Shown here piece after piece: positions 8,708-17,841 of a stretch of DNA of 64,000 bases. The stretch is from NCBI GenBank assembly GCA_002747455.1, contig PDPG01000043.1, positions 1 to 64,000 of the forward strand, written 5' to 3'. Every line of letters begins with the position of its first letter. The stretch's first letter is position 1. The stretch comes from Pseudomonadota bacterium. GTDB lineage: Bacteria > Pseudomonadota > Gammaproteobacteria > Thiotrichales > Thiotrichaceae. The notes below the pieces were generated by a model, which was given only the letters and a program-made list of their open reading frames with translations, did no database searches and was not told the DNA's origin. A program made the position numbers and the translations under genes.

Positions 8708-11290
8708 ATGAGAATGGATAAATTAACCAGCAAATTTCAGTTGGCCTTGCAAGATGCGCAGTCACTTGCACTACGCCATGATCATCAGCACATAGAGCCT
8801 GTACATGTGATGGTTGCCTTGTTGGATCAGGAAGGTGGGTCGGCGCGTGGCTTACTGAGCAAGGCGGGTGTGAACTTAAACGCATTACGCTCACAGTTGG
8901 GTGAACAGGTTGAGAGCCTGCCGGTCGTCACGGGTGGTGATGCGGGTGAGGTGCATGTGTCGAGTGACTTGAGCCGCTTGTTGAATGTGACGGACAAGTT
9001 GGCGCAAAAGCGTGACGATCAGTATATATCGACGGAAATTTTCATCCTCGCTGCCACTGAAGATAAGGGTAAGTTGGGTCAAACGCTTAAAGCGAATGGT
9101 GCAACTAAAGAGATTATCGAAAAAGCCATTGATGATGTGCGTGGTGGGCAGAATATTAATGACCCGAATGCAGAAGATCAGCGTGAGGCACTGGAGAAAT
9201 ACACCACCGACCTAACTGAGCGTGCTGAGCAGGGTAAGATTGATCCCATTATTGGCCGTGATGCGGAAATCCGTCGTGCAATCCAGATTTTGCAGCGTCG
9301 CACCAAAAACAATCCGGTGATTATCGGTGAGCCGGGTGTGGGTAAAACGGCCATTGCGGAAGGCTTGGCGCAGCGTATTGTGAATGGCGAAGTGCCGGAA
9401 GGGGTGAAAGGCAAGCGCTTGTTAGCCTTGGATTTGGCATCACTGTTAGCGGGTGCAAAGTATCGTGGTGATTTTGAAGAGCGTTTGAAAGCAGTTCTGA
9501 ATGATATTGCTAAAACAGATGGCAACGTGATTTTGTTTATTGATGAGCTGCACACATTGGTAGGTGCCGGTAAGGCAGATGGCGCGATGGATGCGGGGAA
9601 TATGCTCAAGCCTGCACTAGCGCGTGGTGAGCTGCATTGTATTGGCGCAACCACGCTGGACGAATATCGTCAGTACATTGAAAAAGATGCCGCGTTAGAG
9701 CGTCGTTTCCAGAAGATTCAGGTGGATGAGCCGTCTGTTGAAGATACTGTGGCCATTCTGCGTGGTTTGAAAGAACGCTACGAAGTGCATCATGGTGTGG
9801 ATATTACCGATCCGGCGATTGTCGCGGCGGCAACCTTGTCACATCGTTATATTACGGATCGTCAGTTGCCGGATAAGGCGATTGATCTGGTGGATGAGGC
9901 GGCATCACGTATTCGTCTGGAAATAGACTCTAAGCCGGAAGCGATGGATAAACTGGATCGTCGCTTGATCAAGTTGAAGATTGAGCGTGAGTCACTGAAG
10001 TCAGAAGATGATGATGCATCGAAAAAGCGTCTGGCGGATCTTGAAGCGCAAATTGAGTCGCTGGAGCGTGAATACTCCGACCTAGAAGAAATCTGGAATG
10101 CAGAGAAGGCCGCAGTACAAGGCACTCAACACATCAAAGAAGAGCTGGATAAGATTCGCATTGAGATGGAGACGGCGCGTCGTGCTGGTGATCTTCAGCG
10201 CATGTCAGAGTTGCAGTATGGGCGCATTCCAGAGCTGGAAAAGCAGCTTGAAACGGCTTCTGCAGCAGAAGATAGTGGCGCGGAAAACCAGTTGCTGCGT
10301 AATAAGGTGACTGAAAATGAAATTGCTGATGTTGTATCCAGTTGGACGGGGATTCCTGTTGCCAAAATGATGGAAGGCGAGCGTGATAAGTTGATGAAGA
10401 TGGAAGAGTTGCTTCGTCAGCGCGTGATTGGTCAGCAAGAAGCGATTGATTCAGTATCCAGCGCGATTCGTCGTTCACGGGCTGGTTTATCCGACCCGAA
10501 TCGTCCTATGGGGTCGTTTATGTTCCTCGGCCCCACAGGCGTGGGTAAGACGGAGCTTTCCAAAGCGCTGGCCAGTTTCTTATTTGACGACGATGACGCG
10601 ATGGTGCGTATTGATATGTCGGAGTTTATGGAAAAGCACGCCGTATCCCGACTGGTCGGTGCGCCTCCGGGCTATGTGGGCTACGAAGAAGGTGGCTACT
10701 TAACCGAAGCGGTTCGCCGTAAGCCTTACTCGGTGATCCTGTTGGATGAGGTGGAAAAAGCGCATCCAGACGTGTTCAACATTTTGTTGCAGGTATTGGA
10801 TGATGGCCGCCTGACTGATGGTCAGGGGCGCACGGTCGATTTCACCAACTCGGTGATTATTATGACTTCTAACCTTGGCTCGGATGTGATTCAAAATCTG
10901 GCCGGTGAGGAAAACTACGAAGCCATGAAAAACGCGGTAATGGAGATTCTGGGGCAGCATTTCCGCCCTGAGTTTATTAACCGCGTGGACGATGCCGTGG
11001 TCTTCCATCCGCTGAACAAATCTGAAATCCGTCAGATTGTCGAGATTCAATTAAGGACATTGACAGAGCGCTTGGCAGCACGCGACCTCACCATTAGCTT
11101 TTCTGATGAGGCGATGGATTTGGTCGCAGAGGCAGGGTTTGATCCGGTGTATGGGGCGCGTCCATTGAAGCGTGCGATTCAGCAGGAAATTGAGAATCCG
11201 CTGGCGAACAAGATTTTATCGGGTGCCTTTATGAGCGGCGATGAAATCAAGGTTCATGTGCAGGAGGATCAGTTGATTTTTGATAAGTAG
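8708..11290 (+). CDS. clpB: ATP-dependent disaggregase ClpB
   Basis: 860 residues, full family length. ClpB is a hexameric AAA+ machine that extracts polypeptides from aggregates together with DnaK/DnaJ/GrpE. The order is: Clp N-terminal repeats (1-145), first AAA+ module with Walker A GEPGVGKT near 207 and Walker [12 protein letters not shown], the coiled-coil middle domain (about 410-525), second AAA+ module with Walker A GPTGVGKT near 608 and Walker [13 protein letters not shown], and a C-terminal D2-small domain. The start [14 protein letters not shown] matches the family; the weak TAGGG upstream is its only ribosome-binding candidate. A strong terminator follows, so it is monocistronic. 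Confidence 0.97.
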   Translation: MRMDKLTSKFQLALQDAQSLALRHDHQHIEPVHVMVALLDQEGGSARGLLSKAGVNLNALRSQLGEQVESLPVVTGGDAGEVHVSSDLSRLLNVTDKLAQKRDDQYISTEIFILAATEDKGKLGQTLKANGATKEIIEKAIDDVRGGQNINDPNAEDQREALEKYTTDLTERAEQGKIDPIIGRDAEIRRAIQILQRRTKNNPVIIGEPGVGKTAIAEGLAQRIVNGEVPEGVKGKRLLALDLASLLAGAKYRGDFEERLKAVLNDIAKTDGNVILFIDELHTLVGAGKADGAMDAGNMLKPALARGELHCIGATTLDEYRQYIEKDAALERRFQKIQVDEPSVEDTVAILRGLKERYEVHHGVDITDPAIVAAATLSHRYITDRQLPDKAIDLVDEAASRIRLEIDSKPEAMDKLDRRLIKLKIERESLKSEDDDASKKRLADLEAQIESLEREYSDLEEIWNAEKAAVQGTQHIKEELDKIRIEMETARRAGDLQRMSELQYGRIPELEKQLETASAAEDSGAENQLLRNKVTENEIADVVSSWTGIPVAKMMEGERDKLMKMEELLRQRVIGQQEAIDSVSSAIRRSRAGLSDPNRPMGSFMFLGPTGVGKTELSKALASFLFDDDDAMVRIDMSEFMEKHAVSRLVGAPPGYVGYEEGGYLTEAVRRKPYSVILLDEVEKAHPDVFNILLQVLDDGRLTDGQGRTVDFTNSVIIMTSNLGSDVIQNLAGEENYEAMKNAVMEILGQHFRPEFINRVDDAVVFHPLNKSEIRQIVEIQLRTLTERLAARDLTISFSDEAMDLVAEAGFDPVYGARPLKRAIQQEIENPLANKILSGAFMSGDEIKVHVQEDQLIFDK

Positions 11291-11360
11291 GTCGCTATAG
11301 CAGCCTGAGCATGACCTGGTGGTGATTGGGTCGGGTTGCTTAGGCTGGATGGTTTGAAAT

Positions 11361-11398
11361 GGCTTCCCACTCTTTGTCCAGAGTGGGGAGCCTTTTTT
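11361..11398 (+). terminator. Intrinsic terminator after clpB
   Basis: GGCTTCCCACTC pairs with GAGTGGGGAGCC (one wobble pair) around an eight-base loop, then six T residues. Confidence 0.85.
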
Positions 11399-11414
11399 AT
11401 GTTCCGTGTAATTA

Positions 11415-11506
11415 ATGCCAATCCCATTAAATTGTGATAACAGGCGTTATCTTCCAAACCTGACACAAACTGCGTGGATAGTACCAACATTTAATGGAAA
11501 TGGTAT
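11415..11506 (-). mobile_element. MITE-like element, copy 1 of 3
   Basis: A 92-bp element also found at 29798-29888 and 45836-45927 (opposite orientation). The ends are imperfect inverted repeats of about 18 bp: ATACCATTTCCATTAAAT at one end and, inverted, ATACCAATCCCATTAAAT at the other (two mismatches; this copy has ATGCCAATCC). A conserved core containing TTATCTTCCAAACC and CGACACAAACT-like words lies between. No coding capacity. It lies between the clpB terminator and the candidate sRNA terminator. No clear target-site duplication was found. Confidence 0.75.
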
Positions 11507-11574
11507 AAGTTCGTGCGCTCAGGTGAAGGATTTTTCCGGTAGCGTTATTGGGGGAGCGCAGTTTTTACGCTATC

Positions 11575-11718
11575 AAAAAAAGCGCCCTGTGTCGGGGTAA
11601 ACAAAGGGCGCGGGGGTTGAGATTGTCGATGATCTTATTTTTATTATTGGTAGATCGATCTTCTCGGGGGCTTGCTGGTAAATCTTGTTATTATGTTGTT
11701 GTTCTTGTTCTGTTGTTG
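11575..11718 (-). ncRNA. Candidate sigma-54-dependent sRNA with A-rich (AAN) repeats, CrcZ-like
   Basis: Predicted from signals, not from a family match. The start (about 11718) is placed 12 bases downstream of the -12 GC of the sigma-54 promoter at 11729-11744. The first about 35 nucleotides are almost entirely AAN-type triplets (CAACAACAGAACAAG, then AACAACAACA and TAATAACAAG). Such AANAANAA tracts bind Hfq (with Crc in Pseudomonas), and CrcZ/CrcY/CrcX sRNAs are sigma-54-driven and carry them. The RNA ends in an intrinsic terminator: GCGCCCT and AGGGCGC arms (11605-11611 and 11582-11588) followed by seven U (11575-11581). Length about 144 nt with no credible reading frame. It lies downstream of zapD. 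Confidence 0.6.
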
Positions 11719-11728
11719 ATTAGTATAT

Positions 11729-11744
11729 TGCACACCTCGTGCCA
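11729..11744 (-). promoter_or_regulatory. Sigma-54 (-24/-12) promoter
   Basis: On the minus strand the 16-mer TGGCACGAGGTGTGCA matches the RpoN consensus TGGCACG-N4-TTGCA at every position except one T in the -12 block. The invariant GG (-24) and GC (-12) are exactly 12 bases apart. It reads towards the AAN-repeat RNA, and operator-like repeats lie 50-130 bp upstream. Confidence 0.7.
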
Positions 11745-11792
11745 ACTTTTGAGGATTTGGCTAACTTTTTGAAAAATATGAAAATAGTGTGC

Positions 11793-11877
11793 TTGTCATA
11801 AACTGACAACGAAGATGTGGGATGTTGTTTTGTCAACAAATGACGTTAGATCTTGCCTGATTGTCACTTGTTAAGAC
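11793..11877 (-). promoter_or_regulatory. Tandem inverted-repeat sites, probable enhancer (UAS) for the sigma-54 promoter
   Basis: A perfect palindrome TTGTCA-TAAAC-TGACAA lies at 11793-11809. A second, TTGTCA-ACAAA-TGACGT, lies at 11830-11846 with the same half-site and spacer length, and a degenerate third (TTGTCA-CTTGT-TAAGAC) at 11861-11877. Centres are 37 and 31 bp apart. Position and multiplicity fit binding sites of a sigma-54 activator (bacterial enhancer-binding protein); which one is unknown. Confidence 0.55.
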
Positions 11878-11979
11878 TAGGCAAGTGCGGTGCATGGCTG
11901 AGGATTCAGCAGCGCTCAAATGCTTCGAGGCAATATGGGACGAACGTGTGGGGAAGTACTGGAGCTGCTTTGAATGAGA

Positions 11980-12741
11980 TCAAAGCGAACAAAGTGTTAG
12001 TGAAAACTCAATATCTTCAACAATTTGTTTGCTACGCTCCTCGAGGGTATCGGCATTTACAAATCGGATTGAGAAGCGCTGTTTGCCTGCACTGACTTCA
12101 GGAAAATAATGGGCGTTGCCAGGCAGCTCAATTTGCAGGAGCTGGTATTCGCGGTTGTTGTTGAGTGTGGCTTGATAGAACCCGTCGCGGGCAACCTGAG
12201 TGACCGGATGCCCACTGTGGCGAACTAACTCCAGCACCACACTAATGGCATCATAGGCGATACTAAAAGGCTCAATCCAGTCCTCCAGGTTCTTCACTCG
12301 CTCTTGTTCGGAGCGTGTGTACCAGTAGTTAAACACGGGTAGATCAAAGCTATTGACGCCACCTGCAATCATGGCGCGTTGTTTCAGCATGTTAATAAAG
12401 CTGTGGCTTTTCAGGTGTTGTCCGAGTTGCCCACGAAATTTATGCAGCCGTTCAGCGCGAGCATTGAGCTTATCCAGAATTTCTTGCAGCTTAGCTTGAT
12501 CAACTTCATCCAGCTCAGAGATGCGACTCAGTGCCTGTGTTTGCCAGTCCAGCACGTTGAGGGTGGCACTCTTAACGTCCAGTCGGGATGACAGATTATA
12601 CAACTCAAGCAACACCATCAGCGCAGACTGGCAGTTCTCTGGCTTTGGGTCTTGCATGTAGAAGTTAAAGCGGTGGATTAAAAATTCCAAACGCGAAAAC
12701 AAGCGGATTTTTTCGTTCAGTGGATGTTCGTAAACAGCCAT
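11980..12741 (-). CDS. zapD: Cell division protein ZapD
   Basis: 253 residues, full length for the ZapD (YacF/DUF1342) family. ZapD is a cytoplasmic FtsZ-binding protein that cross-links FtsZ filaments in the Z-ring. It is recognised by the opening YEHPLNEKIRLFSRLEFL and by the helical N-terminal and beta-rich C-terminal halves (LLQIELPGNAHYFPEVSAGK). It sits 32 bp downstream of coaE on the same strand. In many gammaproteobacteria the order is pilB-pilC-pilD-coaE-zapD-yacG. Here pilBCD are 38 kb away and no yacG follows; the space holds the candidate sRNA instead. Confidence 0.93.
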   Translation of the reverse strand: MAVYEHPLNEKIRLFSRLEFLIHRFNFYMQDPKPENCQSALMVLLELYNLSSRLDVKSATLNVLDWQTQALSRISELDEVDQAKLQEILDKLNARAERLHKFRGQLGQHLKSHSFINMLKQRAMIAGGVNSFDLPVFNYWYTRSEQERVKNLEDWIEPFSIAYDAISVVLELVRHSGHPVTQVARDGFYQATLNNNREYQLLQIELPGNAHYFPEVSAGKQRFSIRFVNADTLEERSKQIVEDIEFSLTLCSL

Positions 12742-12773
12742 GCGCTAGGGGTTCCTGATGTGAATGTGCAGGA

Positions 12774-13367
12774 TTATATCAGAGATAGCAGTGTTTCATG
12801 TAGTTTATCAATTTGTGTATTTAATGCAGCAAGTTCGCCAGTATTATCCACAATATCAGTGGCGGCGGCTAACCGTTGCTTTCGACTTGCCTGAGCATCC
12901 ATGATGTTTTGGATAGCTGCGTCGCTCAGCCCATCACGTGCTTTTGCCCGTGCCATTTGTTGTGTTTCGCTACAGTCCACGACAACAATACGATCAAAAT
13001 ATGGCGGGTAATTGTTTTCAACCAGCAGGGGAATGTCAGCAACCACATAGGGCGTGTCTTTCGCATCATTGATTCGCTCTAGAATACGCTGACGAATGCG
13101 GGGATGGAGGATGCTTTCGAGTTGTTGTTTAGCGGTAGGGTCGAGAAATATTTGCTCTTTGAGCGCGCTACGGTTTAACTGGCCATCTGCCTGTAAAATA
13201 TCAGCACCAAATACCTCGGCAATTTCGGTCAGTGCTACTTCTCCCGGCTCCACCACCTCACGAGCAATCTGGTCGGCATCAATCAGGGTGATTCCCTTTG
13301 CCTTTAAGCCTTTGGCAACGGTACTTTTTCCACTGCCGATGCCACCTGTTAGTCCGACTTTTAGCAT
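12774..13367 (-). CDS. coaE: Dephospho-CoA kinase
   Basis: 197 residues. CoaE phosphorylates the ribose 3'-OH of dephospho-CoA, the last step of coenzyme A synthesis. The P-loop GLTGGIGSGKST is at residues 5-16, followed by the family motif DADQIAREVV and VADIPLLVENNY. The ATG at 13367 has GGGAAG five to six bases upstream; an ATG four codons earlier overlaps that site and is less likely. It precedes zapD on the same strand and probably forms an operon with it. Confidence 0.95.
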   Translation of the reverse strand: MLKVGLTGGIGSGKSTVAKGLKAKGITLIDADQIAREVVEPGEVALTEIAEVFGADILQADGQLNRSALKEQIFLDPTAKQQLESILHPRIRQRILERINDAKDTPYVVADIPLLVENNYPPYFDRIVVVDCSETQQMARAKARDGLSDAAIQNIMDAQASRKQRLAAATDIVDNTGELAALNTQIDKLHETLLSLI

Positions 13368-13443
13368 GTTACTTCCCATATACGTGCTACGTTGGCGGCT
13401 AACGCTATCACAGAATAATGAGAATTGTTACTGGTACGAATAA

Positions 13444-13767
13444 TCAGAATAAGGCTTCTTTGTGGAAGCGTTTCACCAGTAGGTAATAGAACGTGACACG
13501 CAGCTTTAAGGGGGATTCTGCCATTCTCAGGCAAGTCTCCTCCAATGCTTTATCAAGCTCTTCTCTACTGAGTTGGAGTTTGAGTTGACGCACGAGAAAA
13601 CCCTCACGAATCATTTCAAGCTCATAAGCATCGGAGCAGACCACATAGCGGGTGTCTTTATTGTAAACGACAGGACCAAGGCTACGAAAAATACTGGTGA
13701 CGAGTTGCTCATCAACCTGCTTGTCGTACTTTTTTACATCTTCAAGAACCTGTATTACATCTGCCAT
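13444..13767 (-). CDS. DUF2853 family protein
   Basis: 107 residues, acidic-to-neutral, predicted all-helical and cytoplasmic with no Cys pair, TM or signal. The pattern ADVIQVLEDVKKYD followed by YELEMIREGFL matches my recollection of the DUF2853 family, small proteins of unknown function. A near-perfect GGGAGG lies five bases before the second of two adjacent ATG codons, so I start at 13767. It lies upstream of coaE on the same strand, 76 bp away. Confidence 0.65.
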   Translation of the reverse strand: MADVIQVLEDVKKYDKQVDEQLVTSIFRSLGPVVYNKDTRYVVCSDAYELEMIREGFLVRQLKLQLSREELDKALEETCLRMAESPLKLRVTFYYLLVKRFHKEALF

Positions 13768-13886
13768 CATAACCTCCCTAGGTATGTCCAGTAGGGCTTT
13801 CGTTTGCCTCAGGGGGTATTGTAAGAGTACCTGAGACTGTTTATTTTCCAGATGAGGATGGACGGCAGGTGCTTTGCTACTAATGG

Positions 13887-14861
13887 TTAATGTGGAAACT
13901 CCCGTGGATCATCGCGGTAACCATTTTCAACACCCTTGACGACAATGGCTACAGCATCATGTGGGTGCAGGCTTTCCATGTGGTTTACCCGTACCCAAAA
14001 ATCTTGCAGTGTGTCGTCCTTGTCCAGCGCATCGTGTAAGCGCCGTGCAGCATCTTCACAAAACATGAGGTTTTGTCCGTTCAGGCGCGCAAACTCCTGT
14101 TCATCTTCGCGCTTCACGGCAGCCTGAACGGGGGTTTGTAAAGCGTCTTCAATGCTGTCGATCAGCCTGGAAATAGGAAGGTCATTCACACGCTCATCCA
14201 GATTAACGCGTACCTGAGCGAGACTGCGCTGGCTATGAGGGGTGGCGCTGATACCTTCTTTCGTTCCCAGCCATTGTTCAACTTCCTTGAGGGAGACCAT
14301 ACCCTCTGTGCCAAATTGATTACGAAAACCTTGCTGAATCAGGTCGCGTGATAAGGCCGCGGAGCAGGGACAGGTTGAGGAATAAGGAACCTCAATGCCC
14401 AGTTCAGAAGTCATCACGCCTTTTTTGAACGAAGAAATGGCACGGACTTTATAACCCTTCCAGCCAGTATTATCACTGATTAAGGCACTTCGACGCTCCA
14501 GAAATTCAAACCGGCACTCCAAGTAAGCATTGTCACTAATGCCATCGTGGGTTTTAACAAACTGTTGTACCACATTCTGCAATAACTGTGGTGTCAGTAC
14601 CTGATTGCCCAGCATTTGATCAACCGTCAGGTATAGGCGCGACATGTGAATCCCTTTACTTTCGGGATCAGTCAAGTTGACATAAGCCTGAACGCGCGCC
14701 ACGTTTTGCATGGTATCGCCGTTTCCGGTGATCATTTTGACGGGCATTTCAATTTCACTCATGCCCACCCAATTTAGCAAGCCATTGGGACCGGTATGGG
14801 GTTCATTGGCGATGTCTGGAAGTATATTGCAAGTATCCTGAGCGCAGGCGTTAGTGCTCAT
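13887..14861 (-). CDS. folE2: GTP cyclohydrolase FolE2 (type IB)
   Basis: 324 residues. FolE2 converts GTP to dihydroneopterin triphosphate, the first step of folate synthesis, using a metal site that does not need zinc, unlike FolE. The metal-binding Cys region STCPCSAALSRDLI (about residues 162-175), VSLKEVEQWLG and the C-terminal ENGYRDDPREFP region identify it. In several bacteria it is induced by zinc starvation through Zur. No convincing Zur box is seen upstream here, so it may simply be the main enzyme. It is the first folate gene of a pair with the pabB-pabC fusion next door on the same strand. Confidence 0.92.
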   Translation of the reverse strand: MSTNACAQDTCNILPDIANEPHTGPNGLLNWVGMSEIEMPVKMITGNGDTMQNVARVQAYVNLTDPESKGIHMSRLYLTVDQMLGNQVLTPQLLQNVVQQFVKTHDGISDNAYLECRFEFLERRSALISDNTGWKGYKVRAISSFKKGVMTSELGIEVPYSSTCPCSAALSRDLIQQGFRNQFGTEGMVSLKEVEQWLGTKEGISATPHSQRSLAQVRVNLDERVNDLPISRLIDSIEDALQTPVQAAVKREDEQEFARLNGQNLMFCEDAARRLHDALDKDDTLQDFWVRVNHMESLHPHDAVAIVVKGVENGYRDDPREFPH

Positions 14862-15075
14862 GGCGATGGCCTTTTATGCTGTCGTAAAATCCGGATTATA
14901 CCGAAAGCGGCATGAGGGGAAATAATTACCCCTATTGATTTCATGATAAAAACCAGGGGTAGGCCACGATTTATCTTAACGGGAAACGCACAAGTGTGGC
15001 TCACAATAGCAGCCAGTTATCCTTTTCTTTGGTAGTGGATGCTGGTTTTGGAGCCGAATCTCAATCGTGAGCTGA

Positions 15076-16926
15076 TTAGGAATACCTTTCGGAGACTCCC
15101 GCAACAGATACTTCGACGAGTCCACGAACTGAGTTGGATAGATAGACCTTGTCAGCTGACTCCAGCATGTCCAAAGTCAGTGACTGTTCAATCGCGTTTA
15201 TATTGGTACTGGTTAGAATTTGATCGCGCATTACGCCCGATAGTGCCCCATCTGTGATGGGTGGTGTATACAAACACCCGTCCTTTTCAATGAATAAATT
15301 ATGGCGGCTTGCTTCGGTCAGATAGCCATACTGATTCAGGAATAACACATCATAGAACCCCAGCGACTCGTAATGGGAGAACTCATCATTATAGCGTTGT
15401 CGGTTTGTGGTTTTATGACGGCGAAACAAGTTGTCTGCGTCAACTGTCAGTTTACTAATGGTCACGACGGGCAATGTAGAGCGTGTCTCTTTTGCAATAG
15501 CTTCACTGTCAACCGAGCACTCCCCATCGGCATCTAGCAGCAAACGGATTTTGTGGTCTTTAGTGCGATCAAGTGTCTTAAGGTGTGCGGTAATCTGCTC
15601 CTCAATGGCGGGCTTCTTCATAGGAAACTTAAAAAAATCAGCACTGTTAGTCAGACGTTCAAGGTGCTGTTGTAAGCGTGGAATGTGGCCCGATCCTGTA
15701 TCAAATAAAAAAGTCTCAATCAGCTTGAACTGTGTATTCAGTCCGGTTAAAAATCGCGCCTTTAACTGGCTTTCCCGCCACTCATCCAAGGTATTACTGT
15801 CATGGATAATGCCACCGCCAATGCCCAAGCTGCCAGTATTGCTGCCTTGAGGGAAAGTGAGAGTGCGGATGGGAACATTAAAGCTGAAGTCATTATCTGG
15901 CGTGATAAAACCGATTGCGCCGGTGTAGATACCGCGAGGGGTATTTTCCAGTTCGTGAATGATCTCCATTGTGCGGATTTTGGGTGCGCCGGTAATGGAC
16001 CCACAGGGGAATAAACCAGCCACCACGTCAGCAAACGGAATCGCTGCATCCACCTCTCCTTGAATGCTGGAAACCATTTGATGTAGCGTTTTGTAGGTCT
16101 GGATTTCAAATAATTTACTAACTTTCATGGTGCCGGCTTTGGCTAAGCGCCCAATGTCATTGCGCATGAGGTCAACAATCATCAGGTTCTCGGATTGTTG
16201 CTTTTTATCCTCTGCCATTTGCTTCAGGATGGCAGTATCTTCTTCCTCAGTCGCACCTCTGGCTGCCGTACCTTTCATTGGCTTGGTTGATAAGATTGTG
16301 CCTTGTTTACGGACAAAGAGTTCAGGTGACAGCGATAAAATGGAATAATCCGGCAAGTGCATGAGTGAAGAAAAGGGAACAGGTTGGCGCTTACGCAGTG
16401 CGTTATACAAGCCATTAATCGTACCGGCTAATTCAAAATTTACGCGGTAGGTATGATTGACCTGATAGGTGTCACCTGCGGTGATGTAGTCTTGAATGCG
16501 GGATAGGTTTTTAACGTACGTTGATTCATCTTCAGCCGTTTGCCAGTTTTGAATATAAGGAGGGGATTCGGGCAACTCGGCAAGTGCCTCCGTGATCTGA
16601 GCAGCGGTGATGCGCTCAACCTTGTCGAATGCATAAAATCTCAGCAACGCCTGTCCGCCGGTATCGATTTTATCGAATAAGCCCAACAGTCTGTCAGACA
16701 GCACATAAGCAGCTTCATAACTGATATATCCCGCCAGGTAGTGACCTTTTTGGCGTTCTTCGTCAATGGTCGCTAAGGCTTGTTTGAATTCCTCGGCAGT
16801 ATGCGCCGTGATTTCGCGCACGGGCTGAGTAAATAACCATGCTTCTTCGTCTATGCACGCAGGAAGGGTGTTTTCAAATAAAATGAATGGCCGCGAGCGC
16901 AGCAAGGCGTTGGTTAACTGGGTCAT
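15076..16926 (-). CDS. pabB: Aminodeoxychorismate synthase component I / lyase fusion (PabB-PabC)
   Basis: 616 residues, two enzymes of p-aminobenzoate synthesis in one chain. Residues 1 to about 370 are a chorismate-binding PabB domain: SLSPELFVRKQGTILSTKPM, KGTAARG, the DLMRNDIGR block and CGSITGAPKIRTMEII. From about 385 a class IV aminotransferase-like PabC domain follows (LFDTGSGHIPRLQQHLERL, then GALSGVMRDQIL near the end), which should release PABA from aminodeoxychorismate. The N-terminal VWC-less segment is shorter than in classical PabB. A separate glutaminase (PabA) is not in the window. With folE2 next door the pair supplies both halves of folate. Confidence 0.9.
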   Translation of the reverse strand: MTQLTNALLRSRPFILFENTLPACIDEEAWLFTQPVREITAHTAEEFKQALATIDEERQKGHYLAGYISYEAAYVLSDRLLGLFDKIDTGGQALLRFYAFDKVERITAAQITEALAELPESPPYIQNWQTAEDESTYVKNLSRIQDYITAGDTYQVNHTYRVNFELAGTINGLYNALRKRQPVPFSSLMHLPDYSILSLSPELFVRKQGTILSTKPMKGTAARGATEEEDTAILKQMAEDKKQQSENLMIVDLMRNDIGRLAKAGTMKVSKLFEIQTYKTLHQMVSSIQGEVDAAIPFADVVAGLFPCGSITGAPKIRTMEIIHELENTPRGIYTGAIGFITPDNDFSFNVPIRTLTFPQGSNTGSLGIGGGIIHDSNTLDEWRESQLKARFLTGLNTQFKLIETFLFDTGSGHIPRLQQHLERLTNSADFFKFPMKKPAIEEQITAHLKTLDRTKDHKIRLLLDADGECSVDSEAIAKETRSTLPVVTISKLTVDADNLFRRHKTTNRQRYNDEFSHYESLGFYDVLFLNQYGYLTEASRHNLFIEKDGCLYTPPITDGALSGVMRDQILTSTNINAIEQSLTLDMLESADKVYLSNSVRGLVEVSVAGVSERYS

Positions 16927-17031
16927 GGTGCGTGCTTATCAATTAAGAGACTTACGGGTAAGTGACTACCCCAGCGGTAAAGGTTGAATCGTCCCGCTAT
17001 CAGGTGGGGTAGTCAAGCACGTCTAAGTAAT

Positions 17032-17547
17032 TTATGGCTGATTGAACGACACCCGTTTAGCAGGGTCGGCAGTTGGCTTTATCACCACGGTGCCCGCCAT
17101 TTTGTCATGCCAAGCTTGCTTGCGCTTATCCCACCCTACCCAGAAGAAGCCAAGCCCGAATGGGAGAGACGATACGATGTAGCCAAGATAGCGAATAATG
17201 AACTGTCCTTTGGACGGCTGGCCGCCGGTGTTTGCATCCACAATCTCGCTGGAAAACAGCATTTTTCCCGGCGTGGTCTTTTTGGTGAACCAGAAGAACA
17301 GCGTGTATAAAATCGGCAATCCAATCGAAATGATCCAGTAGGATGCTGGCATAGTAAGCGGATCGCCTCCAGCAGCGCTGCCCATATCGCCGAGCACCAG
17401 CCATAATAACGGGACGCTGACCAAGCCAACGATAATGCCATCAATGATGTACGCTACGGTACGCACCCAAAAACCGACATACTGATACTGAGAAAGATCC
17501 GACTCCGAGCGAAGATTGGCGGAAGGCGCCTCATAGGGGTTATTCAT
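17032..17547 (-). CDS. RDD family membrane protein
   Basis: 171 residues from ATG 17547, which has AAGGA eight bases upstream; a longer frame to 17577 lacks this. An N-terminal polar stretch (MNNPYEAPSANL) precedes an RDD-type domain: YVGFWVRTVAYIIDGIIVG in TM1, a second hydrophobic pair near PASYWIISIGLPILYTLFFW, TPGKMLFSSEIVD between helices, and a last helix region RYLGYIVSSLPFGLGFFWVG. RDD proteins are small polytopic inner-membrane proteins of poorly known function; some have been linked to ion exchange. No operon partner is apparent. Confidence 0.8.
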   Translation of the reverse strand: MNNPYEAPSANLRSESDLSQYQYVGFWVRTVAYIIDGIIVGLVSVPLLWLVLGDMGSAAGGDPLTMPASYWIISIGLPILYTLFFWFTKKTTPGKMLFSSEIVDANTGGQPSKGQFIIRYLGYIVSSLPFGLGFFWVGWDKRKQAWHDKMAGTVVIKPTADPAKRVSFNQP

Positions 17548-17768
17548 AATAAAAGTCCTTGTAGTAATTTTTCCCACATTGTAGTCCTGTTAGACGTTAT
17601 ATCAATGGTTAAATTACATTATCTTGATAATAAGCCTGTTTTTCTGGACGTATTCACGGGTGGGGGACTTTGCGCTAGTGGGTTACCTTCAATTTGAGGC
17701 AACGATTGCCTTTTACACAGGGCTTCGGTTGCTTTTCATTTGGGGGCAATTCGCAGAGAAAAAAGCCA

Positions 17769-17798
17769 TTGTCATGCCTGAAAACTATCTGATACAAT
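17769..17798 (+). promoter_or_regulatory. Probable sigma-70 promoter of rpmE2
   Basis: TTGTCA at 17769-17774 and TACAAT at 17793-17798 with an 18-bp spacer, 44 bp upstream of the L31 start codon. Confidence 0.5.
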
Positions 17799-17841
17799 GC
17801 GCCGTTTCAGATTTAACCACCATATTTTGAGGATCTTCACT

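Noticed and set aside
11640..11979. A yacG gene downstream of zapD
   Set aside because: No short frame with the Cys-x2-Cys zinc motif was found on the minus strand there.
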